The position numbers and the translations under genes are program-made. From Leucobacter sp. UT-8R-CII-1-4 (GTDB lineage Bacteria; Actinomycetota; Actinomycetes; Actinomycetales; Microbacteriaceae): DNA of 64,000 nucleotides. Positions 49,900 through 61,094 of the stretch are shown here, piece by piece. The stretch spans positions 1 through 64,000 of the forward strand of contig NZ_JASCRS010000002.1 in the NCBI RefSeq assembly GCF_030010235.1, given 5' to 3'. The notes beneath the pieces were generated by a model that worked only from the letters and a program-made list of their open reading frames with translations, was not told the origin of the DNA and made no database searches. Every line of letters begins with the position of its first letter. Within the stretch, counting starts at the first letter, position 1.

Positions 49900-49915
49900 T
49901 CGAACACATCTTCGA
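49900..49915 (-). promoter_or_regulatory. LexA box of recA
   Basis: TCGAACACATCTTCGA matches TCGAAC-N4-GTTCGA in six and five of six arm bases. It is about 190 bases upstream of the recA ATG. Confidence 0.85.
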
Positions 49916-50078
49916 ACGACACGCCGAACGCCTCTGCGATTCAGCAGAACTAGCGCTAGTTATTTGGCAACGAAGTGAGCTTTTTTCGTCCGCGAGGGGC
50001 AGTCACTTCACCAGCCTCGACGAGCCAAGGTCACCAATACTCAAATACGCCCCAACCGCAGAGCGCCCAAAAAGTGAT

Positions 50079-50300
50079 CTACTCGCGGGGATCGATCAAG
50101 CCGCGACCATGCCTGCGCGAAAGTGGTACCTGCAGGTCTTCACAGAGCGCATTCCACACGTCACGGGCAGGGACCCCGCGGTCGAGCGCGTCTTGTGCAG
50201 TGCCGCCGAGCACAGACAACCAGTGGTCGCGCACAAGTACGCCCGAGTACACGTCGCCAAACTCTTCGCGCATGGCCCGTCGAAACTCGCTAATTCTCAC
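50079..50300 (-). CDS. DUF3046 family protein
   Basis: A 73-residue actinobacterial protein (RISEFRRAMREEFGDVYSGVLVRDHWL, LGGTAQDALDRGVPARDVWNALCED, ending RHGRGLIDPRE). Function unknown. Its place between clgR and recA is conserved in actinobacteria. GTG start. Confidence 0.93.
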   Translation of the reverse strand: MRISEFRRAMREEFGDVYSGVLVRDHWLSVLGGTAQDALDRGVPARDVWNALCEDLQVPLSRRHGRGLIDPRE

Positions 50301-50367
50301 CGATTGCTCCCAAAATCACGGAAAGCGCCAGGCCAGTGGCCTAGCGCTTTCGTGAATACTATTTGAT

Positions 50368-50694
50368 TTAGCCGCGCGCGAGCAGCTCTGGGCGATATCC
50401 CGAGACCAGATCGGCGGGAACCGTGTCTGGCACGTGACTGCCGAGCGGCACGCTCAGGCCTTCAACGATGGCGAGGCGATCGCTCACCTCACCCATAATC
50501 ACCGACAGTGGAGTATCGAGGGCGTCAGCGACAGCGGCGAGAATTTCACTCGACGCCTCTTTCTGCCCACGCTCAACCTCACTGAGGTATCCGAGCGCAA
50601 CGCTTGCCTCACCGGCTACCTGGCGCAGGGTGCGACCCTTTTGCAGCCGGAAGTCACGCAGCACGTCGCCGATCTCTTGACGAACCAGTACCAT
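50368..50694 (-). CDS. clgR: XRE-family regulator, ClgR type
   Basis: A 108-residue protein with an N-terminal helix-turn-helix: IGDVLRDFRLQKGRTLRQVAGEA, VALGYLSEVERGQKEASSEIL. ClgR activates clp protease and stress genes in actinobacteria; this gene's place after cinA and before DUF3046 and recA supports the assignment. The C-terminus GYRPELLARG is the degradation-type tail region seen in ClgR relatives. AAGGAGG precedes the ATG. Confidence 0.9.
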   Translation of the reverse strand: MVLVRQEIGDVLRDFRLQKGRTLRQVAGEASVALGYLSEVERGQKEASSEILAAVADALDTPLSVIMGEVSDRLAIVEGLSVPLGSHVPDTVPADLVSGYRPELLARG

Positions 50695-50711
50695 CGCGTC
50701 CTCCTTCTCTC

Positions 50712-50729
50712 ACGCAACCGGGGTTGCGT
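50712..50729. promoter_or_regulatory. Perfect inverted repeat upstream of clgR
   Basis: ACGCAACC-GG-GGTTGCGT is a perfect 8-bp inverted repeat 18 bases before the clgR ATG. It could be an autoregulatory operator or a hairpin limiting ribosome access. It does not match the shorter CGC-N5-GCG ClgR motif known from Corynebacterium as I recall it. Confidence 0.5.
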
Positions 50730-50871
50730 TATGTTTAAGCCGCCTGTTGCAATCCAGACTACCTGGAATTATTCTGCTTGGCGTCACTGAGAATAACCGC
50801 CACTTTCGCCTGGTTATTCCTGAGCGTTTCCTGAAATTGAGCCGAGAAGACTCAACTTTACCAACTTTTCG

Positions 50872-51399
50872 CTATTTCTCGCCTAAGTTTCGCAGTTCTG
50901 CTGCAAATTCTTGTAGTGCAGCACGAACTGCCGCGGCCCGAATTTCTGCGCGATTCCCCGTAGCATTGAGCAATATTGCTCTCTCGCCAAGGGATGAGCT
51001 GACCCCTATCCAGACCGTACCGACTGCTTGACCCGTTGCCGGGTCGCGGTCGGGCCCGGCAACACCGGTAGTTGCGAGGCCAATGTCAGCGGGCACCAAC
51101 TCGGCTTGCGACAAATGTGGCACCGCGCAGGCACGGCGCACGCCAAGTGCCATTTCTTTCGCGACCGTTGGATCGACGGGCCCATTCGCTTGCAACAGCC
51201 CCTGGTCCACGCCGAGCAGAGAATGCTTCAGCGCGGTGTCGTAGGCCACAACTCCACCAGAAAACACCCGCGAAGCGCCCGGCACAGAGACCACCGCGTC
51301 TGCCAGCAGGCCCCCAGTCAGCGACTCAGCGACCGCGAGACGCAGCCCTAGCGAGGCCGCACGGTCTAACTCCTCGCCAAAGGCAGAGACAGCAAGCAC
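50872..51399 (-). CDS. cinA: CinA C-terminal domain: nicotinamide-nucleotide amidohydrolase
   Basis: A 175-residue stand-alone amidohydrolase (PncC type) that converts NMN to nicotinate mononucleotide. Signature: LAVAESLTGGLLADAVVSVPGASRVFSGGVVAYDTALKHSLLGV with GLATTGVAGPD further on. It lacks the N-terminal COG1058 half of full CinA. It is 3 bases after pgsA; 177 bases separate it from clgR. Confidence 0.94.
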   Translation of the reverse strand: MLAVSAFGEELDRAASLGLRLAVAESLTGGLLADAVVSVPGASRVFSGGVVAYDTALKHSLLGVDQGLLQANGPVDPTVAKEMALGVRRACAVPHLSQAELVPADIGLATTGVAGPDRDPATGQAVGTVWIGVSSSLGERAILLNATGNRAEIRAAAVRAALQEFAAELRNLGEK

Positions 51400-51401
51400 T
51401 G

Positions 51402-52010
51402 TTATGCAGATTTCTCGGTTGTATTGCCGCGCAACTTCATCACGTTGATCACGTAGTCAATGCCACTTGCAATGGTGAGCGCGACCGCAATCGACATGGT
51501 CACCACGTTTATCCAGTACATGATGTCGGCAAACACGGTGCCGCTAGCGAGCGAGGCGAACGGAAAAAGCGCCAGCGCAATCGCGACCGACTGCGCGACA
51601 GTCTTAAGCTTGCCCATCCAGGCGGCGGCAAGCACCACGGTACGGGCTTCAAAGAGACGGTGAACCGTAATACCGATCTCGCGAATCAGCACGACGATAG
51701 TTACCCACCAGGGCAGCTCACCAAGAATCGAGAGCCCGACAAGTGCTCCACCGGTCAAGAACTTGTCGGCGATCGGGTCGAGAAGTTTGCCAAGATCGGT
51801 GATCAGCCCTCGCGAGCGGGCGATATGGCCGTCCCATGCGTCTGTCGCAATCGCAACGACGAAGAAGACCGCGGCGACCCAACGAAGTGCCCCCATCTGC
51901 CCATGGTCGGCGAGCAACATCCAGATAAAAAACGGAGTCGCCACGATTCGGGCGCCGGTAATAATGTTCGGCGCATTCCAATTGCTTGGTTTCACTGGCG
52001 TCTCAGTCAT
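51402..52010 (-). CDS. pgsA: CDP-diacylglycerol-glycerol-3-phosphate 3-phosphatidyltransferase
   Basis: A 202-residue membrane enzyme making phosphatidylglycerol-phosphate from CDP-diacylglycerol. The CDP-alcohol phosphatidyltransferase motif is intact: DAWDGHIARSRGLITDLGKLLDPIADK reads D-x2-DG-x2-AR-x8-G-x3-D-x3-D. About five membrane segments. It sits 6 bases after ftsK. Confidence 0.95.
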   Translation of the reverse strand: MTETPVKPSNWNAPNIITGARIVATPFFIWMLLADHGQMGALRWVAAVFFVVAIATDAWDGHIARSRGLITDLGKLLDPIADKFLTGGALVGLSILGELPWWVTIVVLIREIGITVHRLFEARTVVLAAAWMGKLKTVAQSVAIALALFPFASLASGTVFADIMYWINVVTMSIAVALTIASGIDYVINVMKLRGNTTEKSA

Positions 52011-52016
52011 GTGTGG

Positions 52017-54992
<2,976 letters not shown>

Positions 54993-55084
54993 CTACGAAC
55001 TGCCACCGACATTCTGCGTTTGGCTATCCGGCGCGCCTCAAAATCCGCTTAGACACGCCGATGTAGCTTCGCGCTTTCGGCAAA

Positions 55085-56689
55085 CTAGCGGCGACGTACC
55101 CGCGCGATCACAGCAGAGAGTTCTGGGGTGCGCAGGATCAGCAACCCGCCAAGGTAGAAGATGGCCATAATGCCTGCGATCACAATCGACACCAAAATCG
55201 CATAAAGCGGGCTGAAATCCGGCTGCCACGAGCGTGCCAGCGAAGTGCAAATCAGGCCAACACCGAGCGCGAGCGCACCAGAAACCGTGTATCGGGCGAG
55301 GCTCAGGAGAATACGTTTACCGTCGATCGCACCGAGTTTTTTGCGCAGCAGCAAGGTTGCGAGCACAGTCTCTACGATTGCAGCAATTGAGATGATCAGT
55401 GCAACAGCGGTGCCGAGCAGCGCTTTTGGCACAAATGTAAGCGCGATCAGTGAGAGCGTGATCGACACCGCGATGCGCGCACAGGCATAGAAAAACGGAG
55501 TGCGTGTGTCTGAGGTCGCGTAGAACGCGCGTTGCACTACGAACAGGAAGCTGAAGGCCGGCAAACTCACGAGATAGGCTCGCAGCACGAGCGAGAACTG
55601 ATCCACCTGGTCGATGCTTGCACCCAGGTTCACAACACGGCTCACGAACGGCGCTAGCGCGAAGACCACAACGGCTGCGAGCATCAGGATCAGCATGACT
55701 TGGCGAACAGCTGAAGAGAAGTCACGAATGAAGCCCTGCATGTCGCCGGCGTGGCTTGATTCTGAGAGTCTCGTGAAATAGGCGGTGGCGATCGAAATGG
55801 TGATCACCGAGTGCGGCATGATGTAGATGGTCCAGGCGGTGTCGAGGGCGATAGCCGCGGGGCCTTCACCTGATGCACCGTTGAGCACGTTCTGCGTCAC
55901 GATCGCACCGAGGTTCGTTATGAGCAGTGCGCCTAGGGTCCAGCCCGCAATTTTGCCGGTGTCGGCGAGCCCCATGCCACGCCATTTGAAGTCTGGTTTG
56001 AAGTGGATGCCGGCTTTACGCCAAAACGCCAAGAGAATAAAGGCTTGGCTCGCGATACCGAGTGTGGCGCTACCTGCGAGCACCGCTATTGAGGTCGAGT
56101 TCCAGTCCCCGACACTTCGTTGGCCAAGCGGATCGGCCCCGAACATGAAGATGAACACACCAAAACCGGCGATCGCCACAATGTTGTTGAGCACGGGCGC
56201 CCAAGTTGAGGGCCCGAATACACTCTTTGCGTTGAGCACTTCGCCAAGCACTGCGTAGATGCCAAAGAACACAATCTGTGGCATACACCAGTATGCGAAC
56301 GCAATTGCGAGCCCGCGTTGGTCTGCATCCCATTTCAGGGTGTAGAGCGTGACGAGCCACGGGGTGATCAGCATCACCACCACCGTGAGCGCGGTCAGCG
56401 AGACTGCGACAAAGGTGACCAGTTTATTGATGTAGCCGGCTCCGCCGTCGGCTTTTTTCGCTGCTTTAACAATTTGCGGCACGAGTACTGCGTTCAGCAT
56501 TCCGCCGAGCAGCATTGTGTACAACAAATTCGGCAGCATGTTGCCGTTTGCGTAGGCATCACCAGAGACTGACCCAACCTGGCCGATTGCGTAGGCCAGA
56601 ATGATGACTTTGATGATGCCGAGCAACCGTGAAACCACGGTGCCCGAAGCCATGATCGCGCTGGCGCGCGCGATCGCGGAGCCTGCCAC
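55085..56689 (-). CDS. MurJ/MviN-family lipid flippase
   Basis: A 534-residue membrane protein with about 14 segments, the size of MurJ lipid II flippases. Start: ASAIMASGTVVSRLLGIIKVIILAYAIG; NMLPNLLYTMLLGGMLNAVLVPQIVKA is the family block in segments 1-2, and RAFYATSDTRTPFFYA lies in the middle. It lacks the cytoplasmic kinase-like extension of mycobacterial MviN. GTG start 5 bases after rnj. Its place between rnj and ftsK is not the usual MurJ site (near rnpA/parA), so it could be a second copy or a flippase for another glycan. Confidence 0.88.
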   Translation of the reverse strand: MAGSAIARASAIMASGTVVSRLLGIIKVIILAYAIGQVGSVSGDAYANGNMLPNLLYTMLLGGMLNAVLVPQIVKAAKKADGGAGYINKLVTFVAVSLTALTVVVMLITPWLVTLYTLKWDADQRGLAIAFAYWCMPQIVFFGIYAVLGEVLNAKSVFGPSTWAPVLNNIVAIAGFGVFIFMFGADPLGQRSVGDWNSTSIAVLAGSATLGIASQAFILLAFWRKAGIHFKPDFKWRGMGLADTGKIAGWTLGALLITNLGAIVTQNVLNGASGEGPAAIALDTAWTIYIMPHSVITISIATAYFTRLSESSHAGDMQGFIRDFSSAVRQVMLILMLAAVVVFALAPFVSRVVNLGASIDQVDQFSLVLRAYLVSLPAFSFLFVVQRAFYATSDTRTPFFYACARIAVSITLSLIALTFVPKALLGTAVALIISIAAIVETVLATLLLRKKLGAIDGKRILLSLARYTVSGALALGVGLICTSLARSWQPDFSPLYAILVSIVIAGIMAIFYLGGLLILRTPELSAVIARVRRR

Positions 56690-56694
56690 CTTGG

Positions 56695-58371
56695 TTACAC
56701 CACCACGACGACTGGCACGATCATTGCCTTGCGGCGCAGTTTCGTGCCTACCCAGCGGCCAATCGTGCGGCGCACAATCTGCTGCAGCTGGTGGTGATCG
56801 GTCACGCCGTCTTTCATCGCCTGTTCGAGTGCGTCGGCGATCTGTGGCTTGATCTTGTCAAATACGTGCGCGTCTTCTGCGACACCCTTTGCATGAATTT
56901 CTGGCCCTGAGACGATCTGGCCAAGGCTTGTTTCGACGACGGTGATCACCGAGATGAAACCTTCTTCTGCGAGCACGCGGCGGTCACGCAGGTCGTCGTC
57001 TGTCACGCGGCCTACCGATGAGCCGTCAACGTAGATGAAGTCGATTTCAAGCTGACCTACGGTGCGTGCCACGCCGTCGACGAGGTCTACGACGGTGCCA
57101 TTTTCAGCGATGATTGTGCGGTTCTGTGGCACGCCGGTTTCGATTGCGAGCGCCGCGTTCGCCACCAGGTGACGGTATTCGCCGTGAATCGGCATGACGT
57201 TTTTTGGCCGCACAATGTTGTAGCAGTAGAGCAATTCGCCTGCTGCAGCGTGACCTGAAACGTGCACCTTGGCGTTGCCCTTGTGCACCACGTTTGCGCC
57301 GAGTTTCATCAGGCCGTTGATGACGCGGTAGACCGAGTTTTCGTTGCCTGGGATCAGGCTCGATGCGAGGATCACCGTGTCACCAGAGCCGATTTCGATC
57401 TGGTGTTCGCGATTCGCCATTCGGCTAAGCACTGCCATTGGCTCGCCCTGCGAACCGGTCGACATGTAGACGATGCGGTGGTCGGGAATATCGCCGCTCT
57501 TCTTCAGATCGACGAGTACACCCTCTGGCACGTCGAGATAGCCAAGGTCTGAGGCGATCTTCATGTTGCGCACCATTGAGCGACCAAGCAGCACGACGCG
57601 GCGGCCATTGGCCTGAGCCGCGTCAAGCACCTGCTGCACGCGGTGCACATGGCTTGAGAAGCTGGCAACCACAACCTTGCCGGTCGAGCTCGCGATTACG
57701 CGCTCAAGCACCGGCCCGATGTCTTTTTCCAGCGGCGTGAAGCCCGGCACATCGGCGTTCGTCGAGTCGGTCATGAAGAGGTCTACGCCCTCTTCGCCGA
57801 GCCGTGCGAACGCGCGAAGATCGGTGATGCGCCCGTCGAGGGGAAGCTGATCCATCTTGAAGTCGCCCGTGCCGATCACCATGCCCGCGTCGGTACGAAT
57901 CGCGACCGCAAGCGCGTCAGGGATCGAGTGGTTCACGGCGACAAACTCGAGGTCGAATGGGCCGCGGTGAATTCGATCACCCTCGGCAACCTCTTGCAGC
58001 TCTGGGCGAATGCGGTGCTCCTTGAGCTTCGCCGAGACGAAAGCAAGAGTGAGCTTCGAGCCGATCAGTGGAATGTCGTTGCGACGCTTCAACAGGTACG
58101 GCACACCGCCGATGTGATCCTCGTGACCGTGGGTGAGCACGATACCGACGATGTCTTTGAGCCTGTCGTCGATCTTTGAGATGTCTGGCAGGATCAGGTC
58201 AACACCCGGCTGTGTCTCTTCGGGGAAGAGCACGCCACAGTCGACCACCAGCAGCTTGCCGTCGATTTCGTAGACGGTCATGTTTCGGCCAACTTCGCCC
58301 AGTCCGCCGAGCGGAATGATGCGAAGCGTGCCTGATTCAAGCTCCGGTGGTGCGTAGTGCGGTGTGGTCAA
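56695..58371 (-). CDS. rnj: Ribonuclease J
   Basis: RNase J, 558 residues, endo- and 5'-exonuclease for rRNA maturation and mRNA decay. Metallo-beta-lactamase motif: VLTHGHEDHIGGVPYL, preceded by LLVVDCGVLFPEE; beta-CASP motifs include FMTDSTNAD, ASFSSHVHRVQQVLDAA and VHVSGHAAAGELL; then IHGEYRHL. The C-terminal domain ends in hydrophobic residues IVPVVVVV. Expected as cytoplasmic tetramer or dimer. It follows dapA by 18 bases, as in many actinobacteria. Confidence 0.97.
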   Translation of the reverse strand: MTTPHYAPPELESGTLRIIPLGGLGEVGRNMTVYEIDGKLLVVDCGVLFPEETQPGVDLILPDISKIDDRLKDIVGIVLTHGHEDHIGGVPYLLKRRNDIPLIGSKLTLAFVSAKLKEHRIRPELQEVAEGDRIHRGPFDLEFVAVNHSIPDALAVAIRTDAGMVIGTGDFKMDQLPLDGRITDLRAFARLGEEGVDLFMTDSTNADVPGFTPLEKDIGPVLERVIASSTGKVVVASFSSHVHRVQQVLDAAQANGRRVVLLGRSMVRNMKIASDLGYLDVPEGVLVDLKKSGDIPDHRIVYMSTGSQGEPMAVLSRMANREHQIEIGSGDTVILASSLIPGNENSVYRVINGLMKLGANVVHKGNAKVHVSGHAAAGELLYCYNIVRPKNVMPIHGEYRHLVANAALAIETGVPQNRTIIAENGTVVDLVDGVARTVGQLEIDFIYVDGSSVGRVTDDDLRDRRVLAEEGFISVITVVETSLGQIVSGPEIHAKGVAEDAHVFDKIKPQIADALEQAMKDGVTDHHQLQQIVRRTIGRWVGTKLRRKAMIVPVVVVV

Positions 58372-58389
58372 GAGGATGGACTCCTTGTT

Positions 58390-59367
58390 TTAGCGGGTAG
58401 TGCCGGCGATCTTGGGCAGCGCGCCACCTGCGGCTGCGTTTCGATCTGGGCGGAAGTTCGAGAAGTCGGCGCCTGCGATTTCGCTAACGAGAGCAATCTC
58501 GTCTTCAATCAGGGCTGCTTCCCACTCTTCTGGTCCGACAAGTGGCAGTCGAACTCGGGGGCTGTTGATTCGGCCAAGTCCGTGCAGCACGTACTTCGCT
58601 GCAACGGTGCCTGGCACGTGGGTCATAATGGCGCGCACGAGAGGTTCGAGGCGCTGGTGTTCTGCCTGCGCGGTGTGCAGATCGCCGCGGTTTACGGCGT
58701 CAACGATTGTGCGGTACGGCGCGGCAGTGATGTTTGCGGTGACACCAATCAGGCCGGTTGCTCCGATTGCGAGGTGCGGCAGCACGTTTGCGTCGTCGCC
58801 CGAGAAATACATCAGGTCGGTTTGGTTGAGCACTCGGCTCACCTCACTGAAGTCGCCCTTCGCGTCTTTAACGGCAAGCACGTTTGGGTGCTTCGCCAGG
58901 CGCAGGATCGTCTCGTACTTGATGGGTACACCCGTGCGACCGGGAATATCGTAAAGAATTACGGGCAGGTCGGTGGCGTCGGCAACCATGCGGAAGTGCG
59001 TGAGCAGCCCCGCCTGGGTTGGCTTGTTGTAGTAGGGAGTCACGATCATGACACCGTCTGCGCCGGCCTTCTCGCTGGCCTTGTAGAGTTCGATGGCGTG
59101 CGCGGTCTCGTTCGATCCGCCACCCGTGATGATCTTGGCACGGCCGGAAGAGACCGATTTCGCGACCTCAACCAGCTTGAGCTTCTCAGGGTCGGTGAGC
59201 GTCGAGGTTTCACCGGTGGTACCGGTCACCACGATGCCGTCAGCACCGCTCTGAATGCAGTTCTCGATGTGCTGCTCTGTCGCCGCCCAATCAACCTCAC
59301 CATCTGCGTCGAAGGGGGTGATGAGCGCGACCAGCACCTGGCCAAATGGATTCTCTTGAGTGGTCAC
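58390..59367 (-). CDS. dapA: 4-hydroxy-tetrahydrodipicolinate synthase
   Basis: DapA, 325 residues, condenses pyruvate with aspartate semialdehyde. Motifs: ALITPFDADGEVDW, VTGTTGETSTLT, VTPYYNKPTQAGLLTHF with the Tyr, YDIPGRTG and the Schiff-base Lys in VLAVKDAKGDFSEV. The C-terminal ~25 residues extend beyond the family length. GTG start without a Shine-Dalgarno; it overlaps the stop of the small upstream frame (GTGA), which argues for coupling. Confidence 0.97.
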   Translation of the reverse strand: MTTQENPFGQVLVALITPFDADGEVDWAATEQHIENCIQSGADGIVVTGTTGETSTLTDPEKLKLVEVAKSVSSGRAKIITGGGSNETAHAIELYKASEKAGADGVMIVTPYYNKPTQAGLLTHFRMVADATDLPVILYDIPGRTGVPIKYETILRLAKHPNVLAVKDAKGDFSEVSRVLNQTDLMYFSGDDANVLPHLAIGATGLIGVTANITAAPYRTIVDAVNRGDLHTAQAEHQRLEPLVRAIMTHVPGTVAAKYVLHGLGRINSPRVRLPLVGPEEWEAALIEDEIALVSEIAGADFSNFRPDRNAAAGGALPKIAGTTR

Positions 59368-59603
59368 TTATCTAGGGTATCTGACTCGGCAGCGTCTCGG
59401 TTCACTTGAGCCAATAGATATCTGCCCATCACTTTGCTGAAACTGTCGAAGTGCGCTGAGGACACCACGGCTGACGGCTCAGTTGCACGGGTGGCGACAC
59501 TCAGACCAAAGCAGTCGACGTCACAGTCGCCTATCTTGACTAAGCCAACAAATACATCACCGTCGCCAAAACTCATCTTTGGGTCTTCGGCAGCGCAGCG
59601 CAC
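59364..59603 (-). CDS. Small hypothetical protein between dfrA and dapA
   Basis: An open frame of about 79 residues from a GTG at 59603; an ATG at 59576 and a TTG at 59672 are alternatives. It contains MSFGDGDVFVGLVKIGDCDVDCFGLSV and SSAHFDSFSKVMGRYLLAQVN, which I do not recognise. Its TGA overlaps the dapA GTG in the arrangement used for translational coupling, and dapA itself lacks a ribosome-binding site. These facts, rather than homology, support it being expressed. Codon use is less GC-biased than in neighbouring genes, so it could also be noncoding. Confidence 0.45.
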   Translation of the reverse strand: MRCAAEDPKMSFGDGDVFVGLVKIGDCDVDCFGLSVATRATEPSAVVSSAHFDSFSKVMGRYLLAQVNRDAAESDTLDK

Positions 59604-59634
59604 TGCCTCGTTCCCGAGCCCTAGCCAAATACCA

Positions 59635-60129
59635 TTAAGCCCGGCGACGGTACCGCTCAAAACGATAGCCAAGGCCGTTCGCGGCAGTCAGCGGCTCCCC
59701 CGCATCAACGCACTGCCACTCAGCGCCAATCTCAGGCGCAAAAGTATCAGCACCATCAACGCCGGTATCAATGCGGGTCACAACCAACTCAGTCGCAAAG
59801 GACATGGCCTCGCGGTAGATCTGACCGCCACCAATAATGCTCACTCTGGCCTCGCCCGCAGCGCGACCCAGCGCGGCTTCAAGCGATCCAACGAGCGTCG
59901 CGCCCTCGGCCACAAACGCAGCATCTCGAGACACGACGATATTCTCGCGGCCAGGCAGCGGGCGAAATCGCTCAGGCAGCGACTGCCAGGTGCGACGCCC
60001 CATAATCACTGGCCCGCCAAGCGTCGCCTTCTTAAAATGAGCGAGGTCTTCAGGCAGATGCCAGGGCATCACACCGTCTTTACCAATGGCATGACCGTTT
60101 GCTTCGGCCCAGACCAGCACAATCTCCAT
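59635..60129 (-). CDS. folA: Dihydrofolate reductase
   Basis: DHFR, 164 residues, reduces dihydrofolate produced by ThyA. Start EIVLVWAEANGHAIGKDGVMPWHLPEDLAHFKKATLGGPVIMGRRTWQSLP contains Trp and Asp/Glu substrate residues; NADPH-binding GGGQIYREAM follows. It starts 2 bases after thyA ends. Confidence 0.97.
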   Translation of the reverse strand: MEIVLVWAEANGHAIGKDGVMPWHLPEDLAHFKKATLGGPVIMGRRTWQSLPERFRPLPGRENIVVSRDAAFVAEGATLVGSLEAALGRAAGEARVSIIGGGQIYREAMSFATELVVTRIDTGVDGADTFAPEIGAEWQCVDAGEPLTAANGLGYRFERYRRRA

Positions 60130-60131
60130 GA

Positions 60132-60941
60132 CTACACCGCTACCGGAGCTTTGATGCCCGGGTGGTATTGGTAATCGACAACCTCAAAGTCTTCAAACTC
60201 GTAATCAAAAAGACTGTCTCGTTTGTTGATTCTGATGCTCGGATACGGCAGCGCCTCACGCGAGAGCTGAGTTTGCACCTGCTCGACGTGGTTGTCATAG
60301 ATGTGGCAATCGCCACCGGTCCAGATGAACTCACCAGGTTCAAGGCCAGTCTGCTGCGCCACCATCAAAGTGAGCAACGCATAGCTAGCGATATTGAACG
60401 GCACCCCGAGAAACATGTCAGCCGAGCGCTGATACAGCTGGCAGCTGAGCTTGCCATCAGCTACGTAGAACTGAAAAAACGCGTGGCAGGGCATCAACGC
60501 CATCTGATCAAGCTCTGCAACGTTCCACGCAGAAACGATGTGACGACGCGAATCAGGGTTCGACTTCAGCTGTTCGACGACCTCAGAGATCTGGTCGATA
60601 TGACCACCGTCAGGTGTCGGCCACGAGCGCCACTGCACACCGTAGACCGGGCCAAGACTGCCATTCTCGTCTTCCCACTCGTCCCAGATAGAGACGCCAT
60701 GCTCTTTCAGATAGGCGGTGTTGCCCTCACCCCGAAGAAACCAAAGCAACTCGTACGCGATTGACTTGAAGTGCACCCGCTTCGTGGTAATCAGCGGAAA
60801 CGACTCAGCAAGATCAAAGCGGATCTGCTTGCCAAACAGGCTTCGCGTGCCGGTGCCGGTTCGATCGCCCTTCGGCGTGCCATGCTCGAACACCTCTCGC
60901 AGAAGATCCTCGTACGGGGTCGGAATCGGTGCGCTGCTCAT
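60132..60941 (-). CDS. thyA: Thymidylate synthase
   Basis: ThyA, 269 residues, methylates dUMP to dTMP using methylene-tetrahydrofolate. Key residues: [13 protein letters not shown] at the N-terminus, [17 protein letters not shown], catalytic Cys in [32 protein letters not shown] and [12 protein letters not shown]. thyA-folA are an operon. Confidence 0.98.
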   Translation of the reverse strand: MSSAPIPTPYEDLLREVFEHGTPKGDRTGTGTRSLFGKQIRFDLAESFPLITTKRVHFKSIAYELLWFLRGEGNTAYLKEHGVSIWDEWEDENGSLGPVYGVQWRSWPTPDGGHIDQISEVVEQLKSNPDSRRHIVSAWNVAELDQMALMPCHAFFQFYVADGKLSCQLYQRSADMFLGVPFNIASYALLTLMVAQQTGLEPGEFIWTGGDCHIYDNHVEQVQTQLSREALPYPSIRINKRDSLFDYEFEDFEVVDYQYHPGIKAPVAV

Positions 60942-60962
60942 GCGTGCAATCTTAGCCGAATG

Positions 60963-61025
60963 CAGATCACCCCGGCCTCGTGTCCATTTCGAAAAACTCG
61001 ATGAACGTGAGACCGGGGTGATCTG
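60963..61025. terminator. Hairpin between the permease gene and thyA
   Basis: A perfect 13-bp inverted repeat (CAGATCACCCCGG at 60963-60975, CCGGGGTGATCTG at 61013-61025) with a 37-base loop and partial extra pairing. No T-tract follows. Probably ends transcription of the permease gene, 70 bases after its stop. Confidence 0.6.
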
Positions 61026-61094
61026 TGCAGGCGGAGTCGAATCGAACGCGGAGCGCGTTCAAGACCCAGACAGCGCGAAAGGACGCTTCGCTAT

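Larger units (their letters stand above)
49711..50078 (-). other. recA upstream region
   Basis: This 368-base stretch between DUF3046 and recA holds no gene. It contains the two control elements listed separately (49808-49830 and 49900-49915). An AT-richer patch (about 49950-49990, with CTAGCGCTAG palindrome and TTTTTT) lies further upstream. A -10-like TATTGT lies just downstream of the LexA box on the minus strand, which would put the operator over the -35 region. Confidence 0.65.

Noticed and set aside
58357-59409. A 350-codon plus-strand frame
   Set aside because: It covers dapA in antisense; composition is that of a shadow frame.
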